A stretch of DNA of 64,000 bases from a bacterium (GCA_016124195.1 WGOE01000003.1:248001-312000), one strand, 5' to 3'; numbered from the stretch's first letter, positions 1 to 7,670 are shown. A program made the numbers and translations. Notes: generated by a model not told the origin, from the letters alone.

Positions 1-767
1 TCGTCGATCGGGTTGCAGGCGGCCTCGCAGGCCTGGGCGAGCGCGGACAGCGCCGCATCCTCAAGCTTGGTGCCGATGATGGCCTTGGCCGCGGCCTCGA
101 CCAGCACGACCTTCGGGGCGACCGCGCCCAGGGCCACGCGGGCCGCGGTGACGGTGCCCGTAGCATCCAGCGTCAGGTTGACGGCGGCCGAGGCGACGGC
201 GATGTCCATCTCGGTCCGCGGGATGAAGCGCAGATAGGCGTCGCCAGACCGCGCCGGACGCGCCGGCAGCAGGATCGAGGTGACGATCTGCGCCTTGTTC
301 AGCGTGGTCTTGCCCGGGCCGGCAGGAATATCCAGCACCGGCACATCATGGGTGCCATCCGGGCCCGCCACACGCACCACGGCATCGGCCGCGACCAGCG
401 CCGGCACCGAATCCGCGGCCGGAGAACCGTTGCACAGGTTGCCCGCTATCGTGCTGCGACCCTGAACCTGGGTCGATCCGATCAGGCCGGCCGCCTCGAT
501 CACGCCGGGCCATTGCTGGCAGACGCCGGCATGTTCGCGCAGTTCGGCATTGGCGACAGCCGCGCCGATGCGAAAGCCGCCGGCTTCGGGAACGATGTCA
601 CGGATGCCGGGGATGTGCTTGATGTCCACCACCAGATCGACGGTCAGATTTCCCGCCTTCATCTGCACCAAGAGGTCGGTGCCCCCCGCCAGAACCCGGG
701 ATTTTCCCGGCTCTTCGGCCAAGGCCATCGCCGCGGCCGAGGCGCTTTGCGCTGTCATGTATCTCAT
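1..767 (-). CDS. FAD-binding subunit of a xanthine dehydrogenase/CO dehydrogenase-type molybdenum hydroxylase (3' part outside window)
   Basis: Translating the minus strand from the ATG at 767 gives an open frame that runs off the left edge. About 255 residues are visible. Near the N-terminus is the FAD-binding motif AGGTDLLVQMKAG, followed by TIAGNLCNGSPAADSVPAL, both hallmarks of the medium (FAD) subunit of the xanthine oxidase/CoxM family. In this family the subunit passes electrons between the 2Fe-2S subunit and NAD or another acceptor, in the cytoplasm. The small and large subunits would lie beyond the left edge, so the substrate cannot be told. The family is clear; the exact enzyme is not. 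Confidence 0.85.
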   Translation of the reverse strand, partial: MRYMTAQSASAAAMALAEEPGKSRVLAGGTDLLVQMKAGNLTVDLVVDIKHIPGIRDIVPEAGGFRIGAAVANAELREHAGVCQQWPGVIEAAGLIGSTQVQGRSTIAGNLCNGSPAADSVPALVAADAVVRVAGPDGTHDVPVLDIPAGPGKTTLNKAQIVTSILLPARPARSGDAYLRFIPRTEMDIAVASAAVNLTLDATGTVTAARVALGAVAPKVVLVEAAAKAIIGTKLEDAALSALAQACEAACNPID

Positions 768-921
768 GGTCTGACCTGTCCATCGCCAAATGCTATCGGT
801 CGGCCCCGTGCAGGCACGCGGGCCGACCCTACGGCGCTACGTTATGCGGCAAGGCAGGGCAGGTTCAAGCGATGCTTGCGCAAACAGACCCGGGATATTT
901 GACCAACCCGTCAAAACCGTC

Positions 922-1599
922 TCAGTTCATCACCATCAGCGGCTTGCCACGATAATCCGCCGGGAACAGCGATTTGAGGTGGTCGATCTTGGGCAGATCG
1001 TTGACGACGATGTAGCCATCGGTCGGATTCCGGGCGAGGAAATCCTGATGGTAATCCTCGGCCCGGTAGAAATGCGCGCCGGGCTCGATCCTGGTCACGA
1101 TGGCACCGTCGAAAAGGTGCGCCTGTCCCAGTTGCGCGATATAGGCCGCGGCGACCCTGGCCTGTTCGGCATTGGTCGGAAAGACGGCAGAACGGTACTG
1201 CGTGCCCTCGTCCGGGCCCTGGCGGTTCAGTTGGGTCGGATCATGCGCCACCGAGAAATAGATCTGCAACAGATGGCCATAGCTGATCTTCTGCGGGTCA
1301 AAGACAACCTTCACAGACTCGGCCAGACCGGTCGTGCCCGAACTGACGCCTTCGTAGCTGACATTGTCCACCTTGCCCCCGGCATAGCCCGAGGTGGCAG
1401 AGGTCACGCCCTTGACGTGGGAAAACACGCCCTGGATCCCCCAGAAACATCCGCCGGCAAAGATTGCGGTCTCGGCGCCCGCGCCAGGGGCTTCATCGAC
1501 AGCGGGGGCAGGCAGCGGGATGCCTTCCTGCGCAAAGCCGGCATGGGCGGAAACCACGGCAGCGGCGGCAAGAAACAGGCGAAGCGATATGCGGGTCAT
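922..1599 (-). CDS. msrA: Exported peptide-methionine (S)-S-oxide reductase MsrA
   Basis: 225 residues. Residues 1-23 form a Sec-type signal peptide (basic start, hydrophobic stretch, AHAGFAQ cleavage region), so the enzyme should act in the periplasm. The catalytic motif GGCFWG places the nucleophilic cysteine at residue 51, and GYAGG and QYRS are also MsrA hallmarks. I see no second cysteine anywhere in the chain, so the usual internal resolving cysteine is missing and the enzyme probably depends on an external thiol reductant. It lies 24 bases downstream of msrB on the same strand, so the two are probably co-transcribed. Family knowledge: MsrA repairs the S epimer of oxidised methionine. 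Confidence 0.95.
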   Translation of the reverse strand: MTRISLRLFLAAAAVVSAHAGFAQEGIPLPAPAVDEAPGAGAETAIFAGGCFWGIQGVFSHVKGVTSATSGYAGGKVDNVSYEGVSSGTTGLAESVKVVFDPQKISYGHLLQIYFSVAHDPTQLNRQGPDEGTQYRSAVFPTNAEQARVAAAYIAQLGQAHLFDGAIVTRIEPGAHFYRAEDYHQDFLARNPTDGYIVVNDLPKIDHLKSLFPADYRGKPLMVMN

Positions 1600-1623
1600 C
1601 TGATGTCCTTTCTGAGGGCAGGG

Positions 1624-2112
1624 TCAGGCGGATTGATGGAAGTTCAGCGCGACGCCGTTCATGCAGTAGCGCAGTCCGGTGGGTTTGGGGCCGTCGTCGA
1701 AGACATGGCCCAGATGACCACCGCAGCGCGAACAATGCACCTCGGTGCGCACCGCCCCGAAGCTGGTGTCCTCGCGGGTCGAGACCGCATGGGCCAGCGG
1801 CTGCCAGAAGCTGGGCCAGCCCGTGCCGCTGTCAAACTTGGTTGAAGAATTGAAGAGCGACAGGTCGCAGCCGGCACAGGCAAAGGTGCCTTGACGGCTC
1901 TCGTGCAACAGCGGGCTGGTGAAGGCGCGCTCGGTTGCCTCCTGACGCAGGACGGCGAATTGAGTGGGCGTCAGAAGCTGGCGCCATTCTGCCTCGGTAT
2001 GGGTGACGGCAAAGGCCTCTCCGGCCATGGCGCCACGGGTGGCAAGGCCAAGTTTCAACGCCACGCTGCCGAACAGCAGCCGGGTCAGGGTGGTGCGTCG
2101 CGTGATCTGCAT
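1624..2112 (-). CDS. msrB: Exported peptide-methionine (R)-S-oxide reductase MsrB
   Basis: 162 residues. The N-terminus has TRRTTLTR followed by a hydrophobic segment and an A-M-A cleavage region, which suggests a Tat signal and periplasmic location. Two CxxC pairs (Cys79/82 and Cys127/130) form the structural zinc site. RYCMNG carries the catalytic Cys150, and GTGWPSFW and HLGHVF are conserved family blocks. It repairs the R epimer of methionine sulfoxide, complementing MsrA just downstream. A GTAACA-N15-CGAA sigma-F-type promoter lies about 60 bases upstream and points into this gene. The Tat assignment is inferred from the twin arginine and is less certain than the enzyme family. Confidence 0.95.
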   Translation of the reverse strand: MQITRRTTLTRLLFGSVALKLGLATRGAMAGEAFAVTHTEAEWRQLLTPTQFAVLRQEATERAFTSPLLHESRQGTFACAGCDLSLFNSSTKFDSGTGWPSFWQPLAHAVSTREDTSFGAVRTEVHCSRCGGHLGHVFDDGPKPTGLRYCMNGVALNFHQSA

Positions 2113-2172
2113 CTTGTATCCTCCGGTAAGGGTCGGGCGGGCGGATCGGGTCAGCCCATCCTTGCCCGTCCT

Positions 2173-2197
2173 TTCGGGACCGCAGCCGGGCTGTTAC
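2173..2197 (-). promoter_or_regulatory. Candidate sigma-F promoter of msrB-msrA
   Basis: On the minus strand GTAACA (2197-2192), a 15-base spacer and CGAA (2176-2173) precede msrB. The pattern matches the sigma-F consensus I know from Caulobacter (GTAACC-N16-CGAA) and the two further copies in this window. Predicted start is near 2166, giving a leader of about 55 bases. Confidence 0.7.
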
Positions 2198-2270
2198 ACC
2201 GCTCACGTATTGGTGTTATGGGAGGTACGAAACACCGGGCGGAATGGTTTCAACTTTTCGCAACCCGTTT

Positions 2271-2296
2271 GTAACACGAAGGTCCGATCCGACGAA
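2271..2296 (+). promoter_or_regulatory. Candidate sigma-F promoter of sigF-nrsF (autoregulation)
   Basis: GTAACA (2271-2276), a 16-base spacer and CGAA (2293-2296) lie directly before sigF. The site is back-to-back with the msrB promoter. The expected start point near 2303 leaves only a few bases before the sigF ATG at 2309, so the message would have an extremely short leader. Confidence 0.65.
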
Positions 2297-2308
2297 GTGC
2301 AGGACAGA

Positions 2309-2866
2309 ATGCAGCAGACCGAAGACCCTTGGGCCACGCTGCTTGTGGCGGCCAATGCGGGGGATGGGCAGGCCTATGCCCGGTTCCTCATTGCCGTCAC
2401 GCCTGTCATCCGGGGGATCGTCCGCGCGCGCGGGCGCAGCCTGCCGCCCGACCAGCATGAGGATATTGTGCAAGACGTGCTTTTAGGACTTCACCTCAAG
2501 CGCCACACCTGGCGGCAGGATCATCCCGTGCGGCCCTGGGTCTATGCGATCGCGCGCTACAAGGTGATCGACGCCTTCCGCAAGCGCGGGGCCGCGATCC
2601 ACCTGCCGATCGAGGATTACAGCGACATCCTGCCCGCCGAGGCCGAAGCCGACCCGGTCCACCGCCAGGACGAGGCGCGCGAGGTCGAACGCTTGCTTGG
2701 CCAGCTTGACCCGCGGTCGGCCGAGATCGTGCGCGCTGTCTCTCTGCGCGAGGAGTCGCAGGCGACCGTGGGGGCGCGGCTGCAAATGTCGCCGGCGAAC
2801 CTGCGGGTCACGCTGCACCGCGCGATGAAGAAGCTGGGCACGCTGGGGCGGAGGGAGGACGAGTGA
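2309..2866 (+). CDS. sigF: ECF RNA polymerase sigma factor, SigF type
   Basis: 185 residues from the ATG at 2309, preceded by AGGA at 2301-2304. The frame is open further upstream, but that part is unrelated and covers the promoter. Region 2 contains HEDIVQDVLLGLHLKRHTW and RPWVYAIARYKVIDAFRK. Region 4 holds LDPRSAEIVRA and a helix-turn-helix ending SPANLRVTLHRAMKKL. This is the size and architecture of ECF sigma factors paired with NrsF-type anti-sigma factors. The next gene encodes such an anti-sigma factor and overlaps by 4 bases. In Caulobacter, SigF responds to metals and oxidants and controls methionine sulfoxide reductases and the gold/copper-induced bufferin operon. Both are present here. 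Confidence 0.9.
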   Translation: MQQTEDPWATLLVAANAGDGQAYARFLIAVTPVIRGIVRARGRSLPPDQHEDIVQDVLLGLHLKRHTWRQDHPVRPWVYAIARYKVIDAFRKRGAAIHLPIEDYSDILPAEAEADPVHRQDEAREVERLLGQLDPRSAEIVRAVSLREESQATVGARLQMSPANLRVTLHRAMKKLGTLGRREDE

Positions 2867-3498
2867 AAACCGATGACCTGATCGCGCGCCTTGCCGTTGA
2901 ACCACCGCCGCAGCCGCTGCGCCCGGCCGTGATGGCGCTGACCATCGCCACCGCCATCGTGGTTCCGACCGTGGTCTATCTTTGCGTGCTGGGCATGCGG
3001 CCCGATCTGTCGCCCGCCTGGTCCAACCCGGTCGTGCCGTTCAAGACGGTGCTGCCCCTCTTGATCTGCGGCCTGTCGCTCACGCTGTTGTTGCGCCTGG
3101 CGCGGCCCGAGGCGCGGCCCGGGCTGCTGCCGATCGGCTATATCGTGCCGGTCGCCTCTGCCGTGGCGCTGTGGGTCGGGGCCTATATCCTGCGCGCGCC
3201 GGCCGACCGGTTCGCCGAGGTCGGCATGGGCTCGGTGGCGGAATGCATGGGCGGGGTCCTGTCGCTGTCGGCCGTGCCCAGCCTTGTGGCGCTGCGGGCC
3301 CTGCGCCGGGGGGCCAGCACGCAGCCCGGCCTTTCGGCGACGCTGGCCGGATTGACGGCGTCCTCGGGCGCCGCGGCGGGCTATTCGCTGTTCTGCACGC
3401 GCGACAACCCGCTGTTCTTTGTGACCTGGTATGGCATCGCCATTCTGGTCGTCACCCTGCTGACGGCGCGTTACGGCAAGCGGATGCTCAGCTGGTAG
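2863..3498 (+). CDS. nrsF: NrsF-type (DUF1109) membrane anti-sigma factor
   Basis: 211 residues beginning MKTDDLIARLA, the characteristic DUF1109/NrsF start, followed by about six hydrophobic segments. Family knowledge: the short cytoplasmic N-terminus sequesters the sigma factor, and conserved cysteines in the membrane part sense metals or oxidants. Cysteines are visible in the first periplasmic/membrane region, in AECMGG and in SLFCTRD. The start overlaps the sigF stop by 4 bases, so the two are co-translated. The 3' end overlaps the 3' end of bufC on the other strand by 11 bases, leaving no room for a terminator between the convergent units. Confidence 0.88.
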   Translation: MKTDDLIARLAVEPPPQPLRPAVMALTIATAIVVPTVVYLCVLGMRPDLSPAWSNPVVPFKTVLPLLICGLSLTLLLRLARPEARPGLLPIGYIVPVASAVALWVGAYILRAPADRFAEVGMGSVAECMGGVLSLSAVPSLVALRALRRGASTQPGLSATLAGLTASSGAAAGYSLFCTRDNPLFFVTWYGIAILVVTLLTARYGKRMLSW

Positions 3499-4264
3499 CG
3501 GCGCCCCCGTGCCATCCGGTCAGGGCCCCTGACAGGAACAGCGCCGACAGCGCCTTGGCGAAATCGAACTGCGGCGCCTCGACAAAGCTGGCGGCGGCGG
3601 CGGATGACAGGGTCGCTCCGGCCATCAAGCGTACCAGAAAGCCTGCGACACCCGGGGCCAGAGGCTGGATCGTCACCTCGGCCACCGGGCGCAGGATCAG
3701 CACATCCTCGGTCCGGGTCATGTCGACCGGCGCGGGGGTCTGCCCGGGCTGGTTCATCTGCCAGATCGTCAGCACCGGAAAGGCCGACCGGATCAGCCGC
3801 GCCGAGGGGTGAAAGCCGAACCGCAGCGCGCCCAGCATCGCCGGCGCCATCGCCAGAAGGGGCGAGACATCGGCCGGCACCGCCTCGGCCGCGTGATAGG
3901 CCTCGACCCAGGCGCGTTCCAGCCGGGCCAGATCGGGCAGGTAGGGCAGATGGGCGACGGGGGGAAAGATCTCCAGAAAGGCGGGAATGCCGGCGCCATA
4001 GGCGAGCAGAACCGGCGACTCCGGGGGCTCGGTCCGGGCGTAGAACCCGGCCATGGCGCGGAAGAAATCATCGCCCACGACCCGGCGCAGCACCGGAAAA
4101 CTGTCGGACAGCGCATCGATCAGCCCGACGATGACATTGTTGCGATAGACCGCAAAGCGGCGCGACGAGGGTTTGCCGTCCGGCCCAAGCAGGCCTTGCG
4201 GCGCAGGCAGGCGATTGTCGAGGAGCGCCGCGCCGAAGGCGGCTTGCCGGTCAGCCAGCGCCAT
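3488..4264 (-). CDS. bufC: BufC, DUF2063 partner protein of the bufferin-modifying enzyme
   Basis: 258 residues. The N-terminal half carries the DUF2063 pattern (RRFAVYRNNVIVGLIDAL, FPVLRRVVGDDFF, PYLPDLARLERAW). The C-terminal half is the variable second domain. In bufferin and related MNIO systems this protein presents the precursor peptide to the DUF692 enzyme. The start lies 14 bases inside the end of bufB, so translation is probably coupled. It is the last gene of the operon; no DoxX-type fourth gene follows, unlike the Caulobacter gig operon. Confidence 0.88.
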   Translation of the reverse strand: MALADRQAAFGAALLDNRLPAPQGLLGPDGKPSSRRFAVYRNNVIVGLIDALSDSFPVLRRVVGDDFFRAMAGFYARTEPPESPVLLAYGAGIPAFLEIFPPVAHLPYLPDLARLERAWVEAYHAAEAVPADVSPLLAMAPAMLGALRFGFHPSARLIRSAFPVLTIWQMNQPGQTPAPVDMTRTEDVLILRPVAEVTIQPLAPGVAGFLVRLMAGATLSSAAAASFVEAPQFDFAKALSALFLSGALTGWHGGAATS

Positions 4265-5135
4265 GGCGCACCGCCGCGTGCCGGGCCATCACGGTCTCGG
4301 CCCGGACCGTTTCGGCGTGAAGGTCGCTCCAATCCGGCACGTTGGCATCCCATTCGATCAGGGTCGGCAGCGGCCCGGTCATACGCAGCGCATGGGCATA
4401 AAGATCCCAGACGCCCGCATCGACGGGGCGGTCATGCGTGTCGATCAGCAGGGGACGGCCGGCCTCGTCCACCTGCGGGGTGAAGCCCGCCAGATGGATT
4501 TCGCGCACCTGCGCCAGCGGGAACCGCGCGATATAGTCGAAAGGATCATAGGCCAGATTGGTGGCCGAGATATGGACGTTGTTCACATCCAGAAGCAGAT
4601 GGCAGCCGGTGCGGCGCGCCACCTCGGCGATGAAATCCACCTCGTCATGAGTGGATTCCGCGAAGGTCAGATAGGTGGTGGGGTTTTCCAGCAGCATCCG
4701 GCGGCCCAGCGTGTCCTGCACCTGATCGACATGGGCGCAGACCCGGATCAGGGTTTCGTCGGTATAGGGCACCGGCAAAAGGTCGTTCAGAAAGCCGGTC
4801 TCATGGCTCGACCAGGCGAGGTGTTCCGAAAACAGCCCCGGCTCATAGCGCGCGATCAGATCGCGCAGCCGCGCCAGATGGTCCCGGTCCAGCGCCCGGT
4901 CCGCGCCGATCGACAGGCCCACGCCATGCAGCGACAGGGGATAGGCCGCGCGGATGGCGGTCAGGTAGCGGTGCGGCGGCCCGCCGGCGCCCATGTAATT
5001 CTCGGCATGAACCTCGAAAAAACCCACATCGGGGCGATCCAGCAGGATCGTTGCATAGTGCGCGGCATTCAGGCCCACGCCCGCCCGCGCCGGGATGCCA
5101 GAGCTTTCGAACCGCAAGGCGCCATCCATGACCAA
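4251..5135 (-). CDS. bufB: BufB, DUF692 (MNIO) multinuclear iron-dependent oxidase for bufferin maturation
   Basis: 294 residues (a second ATG two codons in is also possible). It shows the DUF692 TIM-barrel pattern: FFEVHAENYMG, SLHGVGLSIG (His70), SEHLAWS (His105), LLENPTTY (Glu150), LLDVNNVHIS (Asp183, Asn185), EIHLAGF (His214), DTHD (His234) and LIEWDANVP (Glu261). These acidic and histidine residues are the expected iron ligands. Family knowledge: MNIOs use mixed-valent iron and oxygen to convert cysteines of a precursor peptide into heterocycles. The gene sits between bufA and bufC, the canonical order. It acts in the cytoplasm before export of the precursor. Confidence 0.92.
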   Translation of the reverse strand: MVMDGALRFESSGIPARAGVGLNAAHYATILLDRPDVGFFEVHAENYMGAGGPPHRYLTAIRAAYPLSLHGVGLSIGADRALDRDHLARLRDLIARYEPGLFSEHLAWSSHETGFLNDLLPVPYTDETLIRVCAHVDQVQDTLGRRMLLENPTTYLTFAESTHDEVDFIAEVARRTGCHLLLDVNNVHISATNLAYDPFDYIARFPLAQVREIHLAGFTPQVDEAGRPLLIDTHDRPVDAGVWDLYAHALRMTGPLPTLIEWDANVPDWSDLHAETVRAETVMARHAAVRHGAG

Positions 5136-5155
5136 ACCTTTCCTGCCGACGAAGG

Positions 5156-5175
5156 GGGCGGCCCGAAAGCCGCCC
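5156..5175 (-). terminator. Hairpin between bufA and bufB, possible attenuator
   Basis: GGGCGGC and GCCGCCC form a 7-bp GC stem with the loop CCGAAA in the bufA-bufB gap. No T-tract follows on the minus strand, so it is more likely an mRNA-stabilising or partial attenuation hairpin than a strong terminator. It would favour the precursor over the enzymes. Confidence 0.45.
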
Positions 5176-5184
5176 GCCTGATGC

Positions 5185-5517
5185 TTACATCGAGGTCAGC
5201 GAACCGTGGCCCTTGGGCGTCTTCATGCCTTCGCAGGTGCCGGTCGGGACCAGCTTGAAGGCATTGCCCTGATAATCCTCGCTGGCCGTGCCCGCGCAGG
5301 TCGTGCCCGCGCCGGCAAAGCAATCGTTCTGGCCCTTCAGTGCCACGCCGAAGCATTGTTCGAACTTGCCGGTCTTCAGCTGGGTCTTGGTCATGTCCTG
5401 CGCCTTCATCATATCGGCTTCGGACATTTTCATGCCATCGGCATGGGCCAGCGACAGCCCGCCGATCGCGGTGACGACGGCCGAGGCGAAGACGGCCTTG
5501 AGCATGGGTTTGGACAT
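5185..5517 (-). CDS. bufA: BufA, DUF2282 bufferin precursor (copper-binding modified peptide)
   Basis: 110 residues. Residues 1-26 are a signal peptide ([15 protein letters not shown]), so the product is exported to the periplasm. The mature part has the four-cysteine DUF2282 pattern [19 protein letters not shown] and TGTCEGM (Cys55, 66, 74, 95). Bufferins are ribosomally made, post-translationally modified peptides: the DUF692/DUF2063 pair oxidises cysteines to a thiooxazole, and the product binds copper and protects cells against it. The gene leads the bufA-bufB-bufC operon and has a sigma-F-type promoter about 75 bases upstream. Confidence 0.92.
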   Translation of the reverse strand: MSKPMLKAVFASAVVTAIGGLSLAHADGMKMSEADMMKAQDMTKTQLKTGKFEQCFGVALKGQNDCFAGAGTTCAGTASEDYQGNAFKLVPTGTCEGMKTPKGHGSLTSM

Positions 5518-5592
5518 CGGGTTTCCTCTCCAATTGGGGCGGCCCTCGGGCCACTGTTCCGGGCAGGGTTCTCATGAGCCTGCCTCTGTCGG

Positions 5593-5617
5593 TTCGGCGG
5601 AAATCCGGCGGCGTTAC
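5593..5617 (-). promoter_or_regulatory. Candidate sigma-F promoter of the bufferin operon
   Basis: On the minus strand GTAACG (5617-5612), a 15-base spacer and CGAA (5596-5593) lie upstream of bufA. It is the third copy of the pattern within 3.5 kb. It lies between bufA and the 3' end of the adjacent LysR gene. Confidence 0.7.
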
Positions 5618-5651
5618 AGGGCGCTTGCAGAAAATTGCGAAAAACCGCCGG

Positions 5652-6551
5652 TCACAGCGGATGGGTCTCTTTCACATAGACCTCGAAAAAGTCCGAAAAG
5701 GTGGCCACCCTCAACGGCAGATGGTCATAGGGCGGGTAATAAAGCGTCAACCAGATGTCGGGCGCGGCCCAGTCGGGCAGAACCTGCACAAGACGATTGG
5801 CGCGCAGATCCTCTTCAACGATGAAACGGGGCAGAAGGGCGATGCCTTCGCCCTGCACAGCGAGCCTGGCCAGAAGATCGCCATTGTTGGCGCTGAAGCC
5901 ACCCTTGGCCAGATGGCGGCGCTGGCTCGCGCCCCTTGACAGGTCCCAGGTTTCCTCGCGCGCCTCCTGGCCATAGCTGAGACAGGCGAAGCGCTGCAGA
6001 TCCTCCGGCGCCTCGGGCGGGCCGTGGCGCGTCAACAGGGCGGGCGCCGCGACCAGCAGGCGCGGCACCTTGCAGATCTTGCGCCAGACAGTGGATTTGT
6101 CATTCGGCGGACCGGAAATCCGGATCGCCAGATCATAATCCTCTGCCACGATGTCCACAAAGCCGTCCGACAGGGTCAGCGCCACATGGGTCAGCGGGTT
6201 CAGGACCGCGAATTGCGACAGCACGGCGGGCAGCACCTTCAACCCCAGCGACATCGGCGCCGAAATGCGGATCAGGCCCGCCGTCTGGCCATGCTGTTCC
6301 TGTGTGTCGCTGGTCGCCCTTGCGATGCCCTGCACAAGGGGGGCCATCCGCGCGGCATAGACGGCGCCGGCCGAGGTCAGCGACACCTGCCGCGTGGTAC
6401 GCAACAGCAATTGCACACCCAACCGATCCTCCAGCGCCGAGACGGTACGGGTGACCGAGGCGGGCGTCATCGCCAATTGCCGTGCGGCGCCCGAAAAGCT
6501 GTGCAGTTCGGCGACGGCGAGAAAGGTCCGGATGGATTCAAGCTCTCCCAT
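5652..6551 (-). CDS. LysR-family transcriptional regulator
   Basis: 299 residues from the ATG at 6551 (MGELESIRTFLAV); an ATG six codons earlier is less typical. The N-terminal winged helix (FSGAARQLAMTPASVTRTVSALEDRLGVQLLLRTTRQVSLT) is followed by a type 2 periplasmic-binding-like effector domain. It is divergent from the ring-cleaving dioxygenase/hydrolase pair across a 119-base AT-rich gap, so it probably controls that pair. The effector cannot be read from the sequence; quinones or phenolics are a guess from the neighbours. Confidence 0.9.
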   Translation of the reverse strand: MGELESIRTFLAVAELHSFSGAARQLAMTPASVTRTVSALEDRLGVQLLLRTTRQVSLTSAGAVYAARMAPLVQGIARATSDTQEQHGQTAGLIRISAPMSLGLKVLPAVLSQFAVLNPLTHVALTLSDGFVDIVAEDYDLAIRISGPPNDKSTVWRKICKVPRLLVAAPALLTRHGPPEAPEDLQRFACLSYGQEAREETWDLSRGASQRRHLAKGGFSANNGDLLARLAVQGEGIALLPRFIVEEDLRANRLVQVLPDWAAPDIWLTLYYPPYDHLPLRVATFSDFFEVYVKETHPL

Positions 6552-6575
6552 TTCAGCACCATTACACAAGCGGCA

Positions 6576-6594
6576 ATAATATATGCAAGATTAT
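6576..6594. promoter_or_regulatory. Candidate LysR operator
   Basis: ATAAT-N9-ATTAT inverted repeat in the AT-rich gap between the divergent LysR gene and the dioxygenase gene. LysR proteins bind such interrupted palindromes. Confidence 0.4.
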
Positions 6595-6670
6595 GATCAT
6601 TCTTTTCCCTAACGGATTGCCCCATCTTCTCCTCAGCGAACAAGGGGCCCTGCCCGAAAGGAAACCAACC

Positions 6671-7597
6671 ATGCTGACCCAGATCAAAGGCCTGCACCAC
6701 GTCACCTCGATGGCGGCGGATGCGCAGGAAAACAACGACTTCTTCACCAAGACCCTTGGCCTGCGCCGGGTCAAAAAGACGGTCAACTTCGACGCGCCGG
6801 ATGTCTATCACCTGTACTATGGCGACGAGGTGGGCACGCCCGGCTCGGTGATGACCTACTTTCCCTTCCCGCATATCGTGAGGGGCAGCCGCGGCGCCGG
6901 CGAGGTGGCCGAGACGCTGTTCTCGGTGCCCAAGGGATCGCTTGGCTACTGGAAAGAGCAGCTTGGCAGCCACGGCGTGAAAGGCCTGAAAGAGGGTGAA
7001 ACCTTTGGCGAGACGCAGTTGAGCTTCCTTGGCCCGGACGGCGACGACTTCGCCCTGGTCGAGGTTGACGGCGACAGCCGCGCCCCTTTTGCCGGACCGG
7101 TTCCGCAAGCCGAAGGCGTGCACGGCTTTCACGGCGCCCGGATGCGGCTGCGCGATGGCGGGGCGACGGGGGAACTGCTGCAGTTCATGGGCTATGACAA
7201 GGTGGACACCAGGGGTGACCTGACCCGCTATGCCATCAAGGGCAATGGTGCGGATTTCATCGACCTCGAGGTGCTGCCCGGTGCCGCCCCGGCCCGGCAA
7301 GGTGCCGGCTCGGTCCACCACATCGCGTTTGCCGTGGAAAACCGTGCCGCCCAGCTTGAGGTGCGCAAGGCCCTGCTGGACACCAGCTATCACGTGACGC
7401 CCGTGATCGACCGCGATTATTTCTGGGCGATCTACTTCCGTACACCCGGCGGCGTGTTGTTCGAGGTTGCCACCAACGAGCCCGGCTTTGACCGCGATGA
7501 AGACACAGCGCACCTGGGTCAGGCCCTGAAACTGCCGACCCAGCACGCACATCTGCGCGAACAGCTGGAACACCTGCTCAAGCCCATCGTCGATTGA
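6671..7597 (+). CDS. VOC-family ring-cleaving dioxygenase (MhqO/LinE-like)
   Basis: 308 residues from the ATG at 6671; the open frame extends upstream but overlaps the regulator's gap. Two vicinal-oxygen-chelate modules are visible. Module 1 starts IKGLHHVTSMAADAQENNDFF and module 2 includes SVHHIAFAV and TPGGVLFEVATNEPGF. The paired HH motifs and the late Glu of LFEV are the expected metal ligands. Proteins of this type cleave hydroquinones or catechols, and in Bacillus mhqO is paired with mhqD. An alpha/beta hydrolase follows 73 bases downstream, so detoxification of quinone-like compounds is likely. Confidence 0.85.
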   Translation: MLTQIKGLHHVTSMAADAQENNDFFTKTLGLRRVKKTVNFDAPDVYHLYYGDEVGTPGSVMTYFPFPHIVRGSRGAGEVAETLFSVPKGSLGYWKEQLGSHGVKGLKEGETFGETQLSFLGPDGDDFALVEVDGDSRAPFAGPVPQAEGVHGFHGARMRLRDGGATGELLQFMGYDKVDTRGDLTRYAIKGNGADFIDLEVLPGAAPARQGAGSVHHIAFAVENRAAQLEVRKALLDTSYHVTPVIDRDYFWAIYFRTPGGVLFEVATNEPGFDRDEDTAHLGQALKLPTQHAHLREQLEHLLKPIVD

Positions 7598-7670
7598 CAA
7601 CCCGGGCGCCCACCTTTCCACGCGTCTGACCGCTTGTGAAAGGCGCGGCGCCCCAACACCCGGAGCCATC

